The translations under genes were made by a program, and so were the position numbers. The notes under the pieces are model-generated. The model did no database searches. It was not told where the DNA came from and was given only the letters and a program-made list of their open reading frames with translations. Below, piece after piece: positions 17,513-26,580 of a stretch of 31,771 nucleotides of DNA; positions within the stretch are counted from its first letter, which is position 1; each line of letters begins with the position of its first letter. The stretch is from CAYUAI01 sp964442745 (GTDB lineage: Bacteria; Pseudomonadota; Gammaproteobacteria; S012-40), in the NCBI GenBank assembly GCA_964442745.1, contig CAYUAI010000046.1:1-31771 (forward strand), given 5' to 3'.

Positions 17513-19084
17513 ATGCAAAACAAGACAAAAGCACATGATGATCTACTGACTAGCATAATAAGCATATTAGATCATTTGTGGTTGAAGCGTTGGTTGATAT
17601 TGGGTGTATCCTTTTTAATAGCGATTCCTGGCTGGGGAATTGTTGGGTTTGTTATATCTGATAAATATGAATCCATCGCTAAGGTGCATGTGGACACTAA
17701 AAGCATATTGCGGCCTTTGCTCAAGGGGATAGCTGTAGATAGTGATTTTACCCCGCAGTTTGCTTATATAACACAACGGACGTTGCTTGTGAATTCTAAC
17801 TTAGAAAGAGTGATTCTCGATGCAGGTTTGGATACCGATATCTCTAATCAAGGTGAGAAAGAAAGGCTCATACACAAATTGAGAGATGAGATAAAGGTCA
17901 AAGGTAAAGCAAAAGATAATATTTATTCAATTTCATATATTCATCAAGACCCACTCATGGCTTACAAAGTCGTTAAAATTTTATTAGACATTTTTGTTGA
18001 AGGGAGTTTAAAAGGGACTCGGAACGACTCAAATGCAACTGAGAAATTTATTGATCAACAAATTGTAGATTATGAGGTGAGGTTAATCGAGGCTGAAGAA
18101 AAGTTAAAATCATTTAAAAGAAGAAATATTGGTATGATGCCAACACAAATAGGTGGATATTTTGACCGGTTGACTGTGGCTAAAGATAAACTTAGTGAAT
18201 CTCGCTTACAATTAAAAGAGATGGAAAAGCGAAAAGATGAATTAACCAGGCTTTTGCAACAAATAGAAGAATACCTCCCCGGTAGTATTATTATTGCTAA
18301 TACAGAGCAGAGTGTTGGTTCAAGGTTGGATCAGCGCATCGATCAATTAGAAGAAGAGCTTGATTTGCTTTTGCTTAAATATACTGAGGTGCATCCTCAT
18401 ATTGTTTCATTACAACAAATGATCGAGTATTTATATGCTAAAAAAACTCTAAAAGCTGAAACACCTGAGCAGCAAAACATTAAACAAAAGAACCCCGTTT
18501 ACCAGGAATTGAAAATTTCGATAGGTACCGTACGTTCAGATATCGCTGCATTTGGTGTTAGAGTTGAAGAGCATGAAAAAGACGTCGATGAGTTAACTGA
18601 TTTATTAGACACAATTCCGCAAGTAGAGGCTGAGTTGGCTCAACTCAATCGGGACTATAGTGTAAATAAGACTAATTATGAGGTGTTCTTAGAGCGCCGT
18701 GAATCAGCTAAACTTTCAAAAGATGCTGAGCAGAGTGCCGATAAGGTAAAAATTAAAATACTTGAATCACCTAAAGAGGCTGCATTACCATTGAGCCCTA
18801 ATCGACCACTTTTGATTATTTTTGTGCTTCTCATATCCATCGGTAGTGGTGTAGGTATCGCTTGGTTATTGAGCATGGCAAATCAGGTGCTTTTATCAAA
18901 ATCAGATTTAAAGATGGCATGTGAATTTCCAGTTTATGGTAGTGTGGCGCTAATCATGGATAAAAAACAGCGAAGAAGAAAAGTGCTAAACTCATTTTTT
19001 TTTGTATTCGCAGTTTGTTTATTCGTAGGACTTTTTATTACTACGTTAGCATGGCAAGTATTAGGTATTTTTTCAGCGACTTGA
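17513..19084 (+). CDS. Polysaccharide chain-length determinant, PEP-CTERM/XrtA-locus type (Wzz/GumC-like)
   Basis: This 523-residue inner-membrane polysaccharide co-polymerase sets the chain length of the exported polymer. Transmembrane segment 1 spans about 27-49. The periplasmic part contains KYESIAKVHVDTKSILRPLL, typical of the exosortase-locus subfamily, then FIDQQI..YE..L..AEEKL..FKRRN and long coiled coils at about 180-260 and 275-400. PLSPNRP at 426-432 is the proline-rich motif before the second membrane segment (433-454), and a third lies at 494-518. It lacks a fused kinase domain; the kinase is the separate gene 13 bp downstream. A weak GGAT lies just upstream of the ATG. No exosortase gene is present in this window. 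Confidence 0.9.
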   Translation: MQNKTKAHDDLLTSIISILDHLWLKRWLILGVSFLIAIPGWGIVGFVISDKYESIAKVHVDTKSILRPLLKGIAVDSDFTPQFAYITQRTLLVNSNLERVILDAGLDTDISNQGEKERLIHKLRDEIKVKGKAKDNIYSISYIHQDPLMAYKVVKILLDIFVEGSLKGTRNDSNATEKFIDQQIVDYEVRLIEAEEKLKSFKRRNIGMMPTQIGGYFDRLTVAKDKLSESRLQLKEMEKRKDELTRLLQQIEEYLPGSIIIANTEQSVGSRLDQRIDQLEEELDLLLLKYTEVHPHIVSLQQMIEYLYAKKTLKAETPEQQNIKQKNPVYQELKISIGTVRSDIAAFGVRVEEHEKDVDELTDLLDTIPQVEAELAQLNRDYSVNKTNYEVFLERRESAKLSKDAEQSADKVKIKILESPKEAALPLSPNRPLLIIFVLLISIGSGVGIAWLLSMANQVLLSKSDLKMACEFPVYGSVALIMDKKQRRRKVLNSFFFVFAVCLFVGLFITTLAWQVLGIFSAT

Positions 19085-19097
19085 GATTTAGACTTAG

Positions 19098-19904
19098 ATG
19101 AATACGATTGTTCGTGCGATGGAAGACATCGAAAGTGATGGTAAATTAGACGGTGAAGGGCATAGAAAGCGTAAACTAAGTTCGAGGACCCTTAACCATG
19201 TTGAAATCAGTAATGAATATTTTAAGGAAATAGATTCATGCCGTATTGGCGAAAAAAAAAGTAGTCTTTTAGAAGACTATCGGCAAATAAAAAGGGAATT
19301 GCTTAAAAATATGATTGGGCTGGATTGCGCCTCTAATGATAATTTGATTTTAGTGACCAGTTGTCTGGCGGGTGAAGGAAAGACATTTACAGCCATTAAT
19401 CTTGCCGTTTGTATGGCGTTAGAGCTAGATAAAACAGTTTTGTTAGTCGATGCGGATGTTGTCGCGTCTTCAATTTGTAAATACCTGGCTATTGAATCGT
19501 CGCCAGGACTGATCGAGTACCTTAAAAATAATGATAGGCATTTATCCGAATATTTATTAAAAACTAATATAGAAAACTTAACGATTTTACCTGCGGGTAA
19601 ACCTGAGGTCCGTACGCCGGAAATTTTGTCCGGAGACAAAATGCAACGTTTGGCTAAAGAGCTTGCCGAGCGCTATCCTAATCGTATTGTGATATTTGAT
19701 GCTCCTCCCGTGCTTGCTGCCTCAGAAACTAATATACTTATGCAGTATGCAGGACAAGTTTTGTTCGTTGTAGAGGCAGGGAAAATAAATGCGAAACTGT
19801 TGAAAGAAGCAATGTCGAAAATGGATGTGTCAAAAAAAATTGGAATGGTTTTGAATAAGTTTTCTATCGAAAAAAAGATTAAAAATAAATATTATGGATA
19901 TTGA
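19098..19904 (+). CDS. Bacterial tyrosine kinase (CpsD/CapB family, XrtA-associated autokinase type)
   Basis: This 268-residue cytoplasmic P-loop protein partners the chain-length determinant and controls polymerisation through cycles of autophosphorylation. Walker A is SCLAGEGKT at residues 88-96, Walker A' LLVDAD at 115-120, and Walker B IVIFD at 197-201. The C-terminus ends NKYYGY, a short tyrosine cluster (Y265, Y266, Y268) that is the expected phosphorylation site, although shorter than in many BY-kinases. The N-terminal 50 residues are basic and unlike the core. Its stop overlaps the extended reading frame of the next gene. The separated kinase and membrane subunits resemble CapA/CapB and the exosortase-locus arrangement. 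Confidence 0.9.
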   Translation: MNTIVRAMEDIESDGKLDGEGHRKRKLSSRTLNHVEISNEYFKEIDSCRIGEKKSSLLEDYRQIKRELLKNMIGLDCASNDNLILVTSCLAGEGKTFTAINLAVCMALELDKTVLLVDADVVASSICKYLAIESSPGLIEYLKNNDRHLSEYLLKTNIENLTILPAGKPEVRTPEILSGDKMQRLAKELAERYPNRIVIFDAPPVLAASETNILMQYAGQVLFVVEAGKINAKLLKEAMSKMDVSKKIGMVLNKFSIEKKIKNKYYGY

Positions 19905-19930
19905 TATCATTGATTAAAGTGAAAAGTAAA

Positions 19931-21943
19931 ATGGAAAAAATTAACTGGTTTTACAATAGACTTCGAGGAATGTCTTTGGAGGAGATTGTATGGCGTATAA
20001 AGAGTCAAATTATTAGTTTTTTAGATATTTTTAAGGTGCTTATGCACCTATATCCCTCAGAAAAAAAAGTCATACAGCAGGCAAACTCTAGTAATACAGA
20101 ATCAATTATATTTTCCGGGACACTTAAAGAGCAAGATAGTTTGCAGTCTTATGATGATCAATGGCATATATCATTGATCACGACAGCAGATAAAATCTTG
20201 AACTACCAGCTAAGTTTTTTTGACATGCAAAATGTCTTTATTGGAAACCCGATCAAGTGGCAAAAAGATCACTCTAGCGGTAAAGAATCTACATTGAAAT
20301 TAATACAGTTTGTAGACTATCGAGATTTTAATAATGTAGGCGACTGTAAACTTGTTTGGGAGCCTAATCGACATCATCATCTTGTCGTATTGGCTCGCGC
20401 ATATGCTGTAACAAAGCAGAAAAAATACGCCTCCGCGGTACTTCAGCAGCTAGATGCCTGGATGGATCAAAACCCATTTGGTTATGGAATGAATTGGCGA
20501 AGTCCTTTAGAGCTAGGTGTGAGATTAATCAATTGGGTTTGGGCGATCGATTTAATAAAAAGCTCTGGTTTATTCACGGGCGAGATAAAAGAGCGAATTC
20601 TTCATTTCGCGTATCTCCATTGTTGGGACATTACACGTAAATATTCCAAAGGTTCTTCTGCAAATAATCATTTAGTGGGTGAGGCGGCGGGTATTTTTAT
20701 CGCCACAAGTTATTTTTATTTTTTCCAAAATGCAAGTCAGTGGCGATCTGAAGCTAAGAAAATTTTAGCAGCGGAAATTAAAAATCAAGTTTTTGCTGAT
20801 GGATGTATTCGTGAACAGGCATTAGGTTATCAATTTTTTGTTTTACAATTCTACATTTATTCGGGTATCGCTGCGCGTTGGTCAGGGGATGATTTTTCAT
20901 CAGACTACTGGGCTACAGTACAGAAAATGCTGATGTTTATCGCTAAATTAACCGAGGCAGGCAATGATCTACCTATGTTCGGTGATAAAGATGATGGATA
21001 TGTACTAGACTTAGGCAATAATCCTACGGATGTTAAAGCATTATTAGGTGTAGGTGCAGTACTCTTTGAGGACGGTTATTTTAAGGCATTATCACAATCG
21101 AGTGAAACATTGTTTTGGTTGTATGGAAATAAAGGAATAGCCGTGTACGATTCGATTGTTGCTACAGAATTAACTGAGCTTGATTCGATGGCTTTTACAG
21201 AATCAGGCCATTATTTAATGCAATGTGGAAATTATTCTGAGGATAATACGGTAAGTATATTATTTGATTGTGGTCAATTAGGATTTGGCAGCATTGCAGC
21301 GCATGGCCATGCAGATGCTCTGAGTCTTACACTAAGAGTGGGGGGGGAGCAGCTATTGCTCGATAGCGGTACATATGATTATTTTACCCATCCTACGTGG
21401 CGAAACTATTTCCGCAGTACCATGGCGCATAATACCATCGTTGTTGATGGATTGGATCAATCCGAAATGCTGGGCCTTTTTTTGTGGGGGAAAAAAGCCG
21501 AGGCTAGTTGTATACATTGGTTGGATGAGGTAGATTCTGTTGAAGTCAGTGGCGAACACTCGGGATATTTAAGACTTGATAACCCAGTGAAGCATGTGCG
21601 GAAAATTCATCTGAATAAAAAATCGAAGCAAGTCACTGTCGATGATAGCTTGCTTTGTGAAGGCAATCATCAAATGGTCATGTGTTGGCACTTTGCTCCT
21701 AAGGTAATATTGACTAAAGAGGCTAATCATAGCTATAGAGCTACTTTGCCCAATGGAAAAAATGCGCTATTTTCCTTTGATTCAACGACTGAAATTGAAA
21801 TTTTCACCGGCGGCAACAATAACGCCAATTCAGTGGCTTGGTATAGTGACCGTTACCACAATAAAGTCGCAATAAATTCAGTCGTATGTAAAAAAATATT
21901 TAAAGGGAATAGTCATTTTAAAACCAAAATCGAACTTATTTAA
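19931..21943 (+). CDS. Heparinase II/III family protein (polysaccharide lyase-like)
   Basis: This 670-residue enzyme has an N-terminal alpha/alpha-toroid domain, with WEPNRHHHL at about 143-151 and the conserved SANNHLVGE near 243-251. A C-terminal beta-sheet heparinase II/III domain carries AAHGHADALSL at 456-466 and LLLDSGTYDYF, then RSTMAHNTIVVDG. The family cleaves uronic-acid-containing polysaccharides by beta-elimination; in polysaccharide loci it is thought to process or trim the product. No classical signal peptide is evident. I place the start at the ATG of MEKINWFYNRLRGM, which is the usual beginning of the family. A TTG at 19901 overlapping the kinase stop gives ten more residues. 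The substrate is unknown. Confidence 0.88.
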   Translation: MEKINWFYNRLRGMSLEEIVWRIKSQIISFLDIFKVLMHLYPSEKKVIQQANSSNTESIIFSGTLKEQDSLQSYDDQWHISLITTADKILNYQLSFFDMQNVFIGNPIKWQKDHSSGKESTLKLIQFVDYRDFNNVGDCKLVWEPNRHHHLVVLARAYAVTKQKKYASAVLQQLDAWMDQNPFGYGMNWRSPLELGVRLINWVWAIDLIKSSGLFTGEIKERILHFAYLHCWDITRKYSKGSSANNHLVGEAAGIFIATSYFYFFQNASQWRSEAKKILAAEIKNQVFADGCIREQALGYQFFVLQFYIYSGIAARWSGDDFSSDYWATVQKMLMFIAKLTEAGNDLPMFGDKDDGYVLDLGNNPTDVKALLGVGAVLFEDGYFKALSQSSETLFWLYGNKGIAVYDSIVATELTELDSMAFTESGHYLMQCGNYSEDNTVSILFDCGQLGFGSIAAHGHADALSLTLRVGGEQLLLDSGTYDYFTHPTWRNYFRSTMAHNTIVVDGLDQSEMLGLFLWGKKAEASCIHWLDEVDSVEVSGEHSGYLRLDNPVKHVRKIHLNKKSKQVTVDDSLLCEGNHQMVMCWHFAPKVILTKEANHSYRATLPNGKNALFSFDSTTEIEIFTGGNNNANSVAWYSDRYHNKVAINSVVCKKIFKGNSHFKTKIELI

Positions 21944-22179
21944 GTCTTGAATTCAACTCATAAGTGCAATCGTTTAATGGCAACATTGAGGGCGGTTAAC
22001 TGGTATAGTTCATCGCTTCCCAATCTGGCAAAGATAAGGACCACGACCAGTTAATCATTAAACTGCGATACCGATTGCTATACTATTAAAAGATGGTAAA
22101 GCGCAAAAAGAGATGGCGGCATTAATGTCGATCCTTCAGCCCTATCCAGAGAGTGATGGAGTAATGGCGGCAAGCGTGG
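21944..22179. other. Intergenic segment with a short open coding-like stretch
   Basis: Downstream of the heparinase-type gene, the plus strand stays open for about 50 codons from 22062 to a TAA at 22212. It reads AILLKDGKAQKEMAALM and ILQPYPESDGVMAASVVIARY, with protein-like composition but no start codon or ribosome binding site. It overlaps the decayed 3' end of the ISAs1 remnant on the other strand. I do not recognise it, and it may be a remnant of a gene interrupted by the element. No terminator hairpin with a T-tract is seen after the operon. Confidence 0.25.
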
Positions 22180-23078
22180 TTATCGCCCGATATTCGCCGC
22201 AGACCGGCCCGTAAAGCCATTAAGATGACACTCGAGGTTATCGAGAAAACCAAGCTTATAGACGTTCAGATAATTAAATACAGTAATAGCCCTTAACTTT
22301 TCCCCGTCGCTTGTATCAATCCCTAACGCCTCTATATTAGTGCAAACCCAACAGCGTCTTGTCTCTATGCGCCCATGGCCCTTATTGGTTTTCTCTGAAT
22401 AATTCTCATTGAAAACCGCTTCTTCAGGCTCAAAAAACATGATTTAAATCGCCTCATACAACATCGGCTGATTGTCTTTGACCGCCAGCAGATAATCGGC
22501 ACCTCGGCCAAGAATCGTTTCGGTTATTTTCTTTTGGCACCCCATGGCATCAATGGTCACTAAACATTTCTCAATAGAAAGCATTTCAATACGCATCAGT
22601 ATCGCTTTGATTTAAAAGCGATTTATATTTTTCTTTAAACTGACCTAATACCAGAGCATGGCTCGTCAACCACGCACTGACCATATGAATGGATCGCTTC
22701 CCATTGACCTGATCATGGGATCGGCGTCACGTTTTTCCATCCACCGATACCGCTTCCCCCGGCAACAAATACGATATTGATGAAGTTCATGAAATAAAGC
22801 ATTTCTCGAACTGTTCGGCACCGATTTTTGTAAAGGCACCATTAAAGATATCATGCGAGGGAATACCCTCAGGGATCTCTAAAAAGGTTCAAACCACGCT
22901 TCCTTGGCTCGCCCATCAGCGGCAATTCCAGTCCAATAGTTAGCGCCAGAAATCGCACCACACATCGCGATGACAAGGATATCAATAAAACGATGGTACT
23001 TATTCTTCGTTACGCGACTCTCGGGTCTTGCACTTCACTAAAGTGCTTTTCAATGGATTCAATTAATGCGGTGGCCAT
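22180..23078 (-). mobile_element. ISAs1-family insertion sequence remnant (transposase pseudogene)
   Basis: The transposase begins at the ATG near 23078 with IESIEKHFSEVQDPRV, then continues in a shifted frame with FIDILVIAMCGAISGANYW, GRAKEAWFEPFL and GIPSHDIFNGAF. Further fragments read HMVSAWLTSHALVLGQ, VTIDAMGCQKK and GRGADYLLAVK. The last open piece (22440-22180) carries KGHGRIETRRCWVCTNIEAL, the diagnostic ISAs1 segment. Several frameshifts and stops are present, and about 900 bp remain of a normal gene of roughly 1.1 kb, so it is dead. No terminal inverted repeats could be recognised. It sits exactly between the polysaccharide operon and the glycogen-phosphorylase gene. Confidence 0.88.
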
Positions 23079-23304
23079 ACCCTTATCCCCATCACTTGGT
23101 GATTTAATATCGCAAATAGCCCTCTCGCTACTTTATTTTCAACAATATGTCAAACTGGGATAGAGAGAATCTCAGATGCAAAATAGTTGCTAAATGAGGA
23201 GAAAATGATTCGATTATGCATCATTTAGTCGTTATCATAGAGCGATATCCCCTGGGATATCCCATGTTTGACTTATTAAGAGGACATCAAACCCAATTTA
23301 GGAA
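23079..23304. other. Intergenic segment with a GATATCCC dyad
   Basis: Between the ISAs1 remnant and the phosphorylase stop codon lies a perfect dyad GATATCCC-CT-GGGATATC at 23246-23263. It is 42 bp after the phosphorylase stop in the sense of that gene. No T-run follows on the minus strand, so it is a weak terminator candidate at best. Nothing else is recognisable. Confidence 0.35.
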
Positions 23305-25002
23305 TTAAACAATATAAGCCTCCGTCGCATAACGTCGCATCATACGATGGCTATTGAAAAACGACGCATTCTTGCAAATGGCGCCTTTCATCACTTTAAC
23401 CCAACTTACTTGATCTTGGTACAATGGCAATACTACTTTTTCTAATTTTTCATAAAGTGCATACGCATCCGTATCGTTCACCGATTCGGTGCTGTCACCC
23501 ACAGCCCAGCCGGTAACCCCTTCGATACAACCTTCAATCCACCAACCATCAAGTACACTTAGATTAGGCACGCCATTAAAAGCGGCTTTCATCCCGCTGG
23601 TGCCTGAAGCCTCCATCGGACGCAAAGGGGTATTTAACCAAACATCCACACCCGCTATCATCATCCGCGCTATATCCATATCATAACCTGGGAGGAAAAC
23701 CATGGAGATCAAGCCATTGAGTTCACCAATATGTTGGTGCAAGGTGGCAATGAGCTGTTTGCCACCTTGATCTTGTGGATGGGCTTTACCTGCCATCACA
23801 ATCTGTAGAGGCTGTTGACGGGCAATGGCTTTTAAACGCGCCAAATCAGAAAACAATAAATCAGGCCGCTTATACGCGGTCATGCGACGAGCAAATCCTA
23901 ACGTTGGAACCGCGATATCGAGCGCCACCCCGGTTACAGTTTGGATATACTCAAATAAGCTAGATTTAGCACGTTGGTGTGAAGTGATAATATCAGCGTC
24001 AGGAATATTGCAATCAGCACGGACTAATAATTCTGGTTCATGACACCAACCTGGCAAATAACGATCATAAAGTGCAATAAAACTGGGACTCGTCCAAGTG
24101 TGCGGATGGACACCATTAGTAATCGCTTTAACTCGATAGCCAGGAAACATTTTACGCGACACTTCAGCATGGCGCTTGGCGACCCCATTCACTTGTTCAC
24201 TCAAATTCAGTGCAAGTCGGGTCATATTGAGTGATTCATCACCGGCAAGATATTTCAATGTTGGCAAATCAACAAAATCTTTCAATACTCGCTGAACTAA
24301 CTCATAAGAAAAACGGTCATGTCCAGCCTCCACCGGGGTGTGCGTGGTAAAACAACAATGCTCACGCACGCGTGGAATATCGTAGCGTGACTCGCCTGGG
24401 CGTAAATCTTCTACTGGGTAAGCATAACGACGCAACAACGCCAGACCTAACAACGCCGAGTGACCTTCGTTCATGTGATATTGGCGAACTTTAAACCCAA
24501 GTGCTTGCAACAACCGAGTGCCGCCAATACCTAAGACAATTTCCTGTTTGAGTCGATAGGTACTATCCCCTCCATACAAGGTATCGGTGATATATCGATC
24601 TTCAGCATGATTTTCCGCCAAATCAGTATCCAGTAAAATAATCGGTTGCTGGCCATTCATATGGCCTTTGAGTACATAGAGCCAAGCACTAATCCAAACA
24701 GTACGGTTTTCAATGACCACCGCCACTTTCGCATTGAGTAACTCGGCATAGTTCGAGGGTTCCCAACGCATGGGTTGTTCAGTCTGGCGACCTTCAGCAT
24801 CAAGCTCCTGCTGAAAATAACCTGCCCGACTCACTAAGGTCACGGCTACTACCGGCAACTCAAGATCCGTCGCAGAACGCATGGTATCGCCAGCCAATAC
24901 ACCTAAGCCACCACTATAGGTAGGAATATTATTTTGTAGCGCAATCTCCATCGAGAAATACGCAATACGCGGCTCGTGGATAAAGTCATCTATTTTGGCC
25001 AT
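23305..25002 (-). CDS. glgP: Alpha-glucan (glycogen) phosphorylase, short GlgP type, GT35
   Basis: This 565-residue enzyme cleaves alpha-1,4-glucans with phosphate to give glucose-1-phosphate. It begins with IAYFSMEIALQNNIPTYSGG, typical of the short bacterial/archaeal branch, which is shorter than the 800-residue E. coli GlgP. The pyridoxal-phosphate site is EASGTSGMKAAFNG, with the Schiff-base lysine at about residue 472. FARRMTAYKRPDL (370-382) belongs to the phosphate/glucan site. I chose the ATG at 25002 because AAAAGGGAG lies upstream and the family begins there; the frame extends to an ATG at 25059 without support. It lies downstream of the cardiolipin synthase gene. Supply of sugar phosphate for the neighbouring polysaccharide genes is possible but only inferred. 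Confidence 0.92.
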   Translation of the reverse strand: MAKIDDFIHEPRIAYFSMEIALQNNIPTYSGGLGVLAGDTMRSATDLELPVVAVTLVSRAGYFQQELDAEGRQTEQPMRWEPSNYAELLNAKVAVVIENRTVWISAWLYVLKGHMNGQQPIILLDTDLAENHAEDRYITDTLYGGDSTYRLKQEIVLGIGGTRLLQALGFKVRQYHMNEGHSALLGLALLRRYAYPVEDLRPGESRYDIPRVREHCCFTTHTPVEAGHDRFSYELVQRVLKDFVDLPTLKYLAGDESLNMTRLALNLSEQVNGVAKRHAEVSRKMFPGYRVKAITNGVHPHTWTSPSFIALYDRYLPGWCHEPELLVRADCNIPDADIITSHQRAKSSLFEYIQTVTGVALDIAVPTLGFARRMTAYKRPDLLFSDLARLKAIARQQPLQIVMAGKAHPQDQGGKQLIATLHQHIGELNGLISMVFLPGYDMDIARMMIAGVDVWLNTPLRPMEASGTSGMKAAFNGVPNLSVLDGWWIEGCIEGVTGWAVGDSTESVNDTDAYALYEKLEKVVLPLYQDQVSWVKVMKGAICKNASFFNSHRMMRRYATEAYIV

Positions 25003-25074
25003 GGTTTGTTTCTCCCTTTTAAATATAACCACGTTTGAACGTGGCAACTCAGTGTTCATCCGAGAACGATTTTC

Positions 25075-25239
25075 TTATCGTCCCAGCACAATACGGCACC
25101 AACCATCCGCCAGCCGCCGAAATGAGCGAACTACGCCTACGCCGTCGGGTAAATGCTCAATGGCTAACCGCGTAGCCACCCAGGTCATGCCGATGTTCAT
25201 CACCTTTGCCATCAAGGCACTATAACCACCGTCTGACAC
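25075..25239 (-). CDS. Possible small protein between cardiolipin synthase and phosphorylase genes
   Basis: A reading frame from a GTG at 25239 (54 codons), or an ATG at 25212 or 25200 (45 or 41 codons), ends at a TAA at 25075. Its C-terminal part reads LPDGVGVVRSFRRLADGW. It overlaps the last codons of the cardiolipin synthase gene and ends shortly before the phosphorylase leader, so it could be a translationally coupled mini-gene. AAAGG lies only three bases before the ATG at 25200, which is too close for an ideal ribosome binding site. I do not recognise a family, and it may be chance coding in GC-richer DNA. Confidence 0.3.
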   Translation of the reverse strand: MSDGGYSALMAKVMNIGMTWVATRLAIEHLPDGVGVVRSFRRLADGWCRIVLGR

Positions 25240-26305
25240 TCCAGCCCAAAAGCTCGGCTAATCTCGGCACCCAACGGCGGTGCCGCCAACGGGTAGCACA
25301 AACCGCTGAAGCATCTGCCAAGTCAGCCTCAAACTGGGTTTGCAAGCGATGGCATAGATCAGGGTCTCGACTGACTAGGTTCAACTCATAGTTCTGAAAC
25401 AAGCTGCGGTAATCGAGGTTAGCCGTACCCAACGTTGCCCACTTGCCATCCACAATGGCCACCTTGGCATGCAACATTCTGGGCAGATATTCGAAGATCC
25501 GAACCCCGGCATCCAACAACCGCGCATAAACCGCGTTCGCTGCCCAACGCGCTAAGCGCACATCACTAGTACGCGGTACTAACAAACGAACTTCAACACC
25601 CCGCTTGGCCGCGGTAAGCAGTGCCTTTTGGGTACGATGATCCGGTACAAAATAAGGGGTTGCCAGACAAACTTGCTGTCTAGCATTGTCCAGTGAATCG
25701 CCATAGATACAGGCCAGCCTATATCGACAGATTCGAGACTGATTAGGCACCAACATACTGTTTGCAAGTTTATCTTTTTTGGGCAACCAATGCTTTTCAC
25801 CACGCCAGAATGCATCATACAATTCGGTGGCTTGCCGAGCCAAGTCCCCCTGAAAAGACGCATGGGTATCACGCCAACGGGTTTTACCAAAATACTGTTG
25901 TGAACTTTGTCGATGAATGTTAAATCCACCTAGAAAAGCCTGATGACCATCCACCACCAGCAGTTTACGATGATCACGCCGGTTGTAACGCCGCGGTTCT
26001 TGCCAGTGCCAGCGATGAAAGTGACGTACCATCACCCCTGATCGTTCGAGCTCAGCCCCTAATGAGCGGTAAAACTGAAACAATGAGCCAAGTGCATCCA
26101 CCAGTAGGCGCACTTGTACACCGGCTCTTGCCCGTTCGGATAAGGCATGAGCAAAATGACAGCCCACCTCATCATCAGCAAAGATGTAAGTCTCCATCCA
26201 TACTCGCTCTTGCGCACGACTAATGGCAGCGAGCATAGCTTCAAACAACAGATCCCCTTCCGTGTAGAGCTGGATGGCATCACAATCTATTTTTTCGGAT
26301 TGCAT
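25220..26305 (-). CDS. clsB: Cardiolipin synthase, ClsB-like phospholipase D family
   Basis: This 361-residue protein is a two-HKD phospholipase D superfamily enzyme that joins phosphatidyl groups to make cardiolipin at the inner membrane. The first motif is DHRKLLVVDG (H112, K114, D119) and the second LHAKVAIVDG (H279, K281, D286); both are intact. It lacks the two N-terminal membrane helices of ClsA, which fits the ClsB (YbhO) branch. GAGGAT about ten bases upstream of the ATG supports the start. The C-terminus is basic. A single PLD-family function other than cardiolipin synthesis is possible but less likely. Confidence 0.88.
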   Translation of the reverse strand: MQSEKIDCDAIQLYTEGDLLFEAMLAAISRAQERVWMETYIFADDEVGCHFAHALSERARAGVQVRLLVDALGSLFQFYRSLGAELERSGVMVRHFHRWHWQEPRRYNRRDHRKLLVVDGHQAFLGGFNIHRQSSQQYFGKTRWRDTHASFQGDLARQATELYDAFWRGEKHWLPKKDKLANSMLVPNQSRICRYRLACIYGDSLDNARQQVCLATPYFVPDHRTQKALLTAAKRGVEVRLLVPRTSDVRLARWAANAVYARLLDAGVRIFEYLPRMLHAKVAIVDGKWATLGTANLDYRSLFQNYELNLVSRDPDLCHRLQTQFEADLADASAVCATRWRHRRWVPRLAELLGWSVRRWL

Positions 26306-26395
26306 GAACAGCTATCCTCAGCTAACGTGATCAGCACCGTTAACCCCGCCAAGCCGGTACTTGCTATTTTCACCGACGTTTCGGGATGAATTTTA

Positions 26396-26580
26396 TTATC
26401 TGTCATTCACCATATTCAGCATAGTCAGCTTATCGGCAAACTCATGAACCACGACGTTATGACCAGGATGAGACGAATTCAAATCATGTTCGATATCTTG
26501 CCAAGTGAGAATCACCAGTCCCCGTAACTAGGGTTCTCCGCTCACCGCCTTTAATTCACGGCTTATCAGTCCTACCGGAT
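26396..26580 (-). pseudogene. MtfA-family zinc peptidase remnant (M90)
   Basis: In one minus-strand frame the sequence reads LISRELKAVSGEP, a TAG stop, LRGLVILTWQDIEHD, then GHNVVVHEFADKLTMLN and a double TAA. This matches the central part of MtfA/DgsA-antirepressor peptidases, where the family reads GE.W.RGPV.LSW and NVVLHEFAHQLD. The conserved Trp has become a TAG stop, and the second zinc-binding His of HEXXH has become Asp (HEFAD). About 60 codons of a normally 250-residue protein remain. It lies between the PilZ gene and the cardiolipin synthase gene on the same strand, with no start codon of its own. Confidence 0.75.

Noticed and set aside
23246..23263. GATATCCC dyad as the phosphorylase terminator
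   Set aside because: No T-tract follows on the minus strand and the stem is short; only reported as a dyad.
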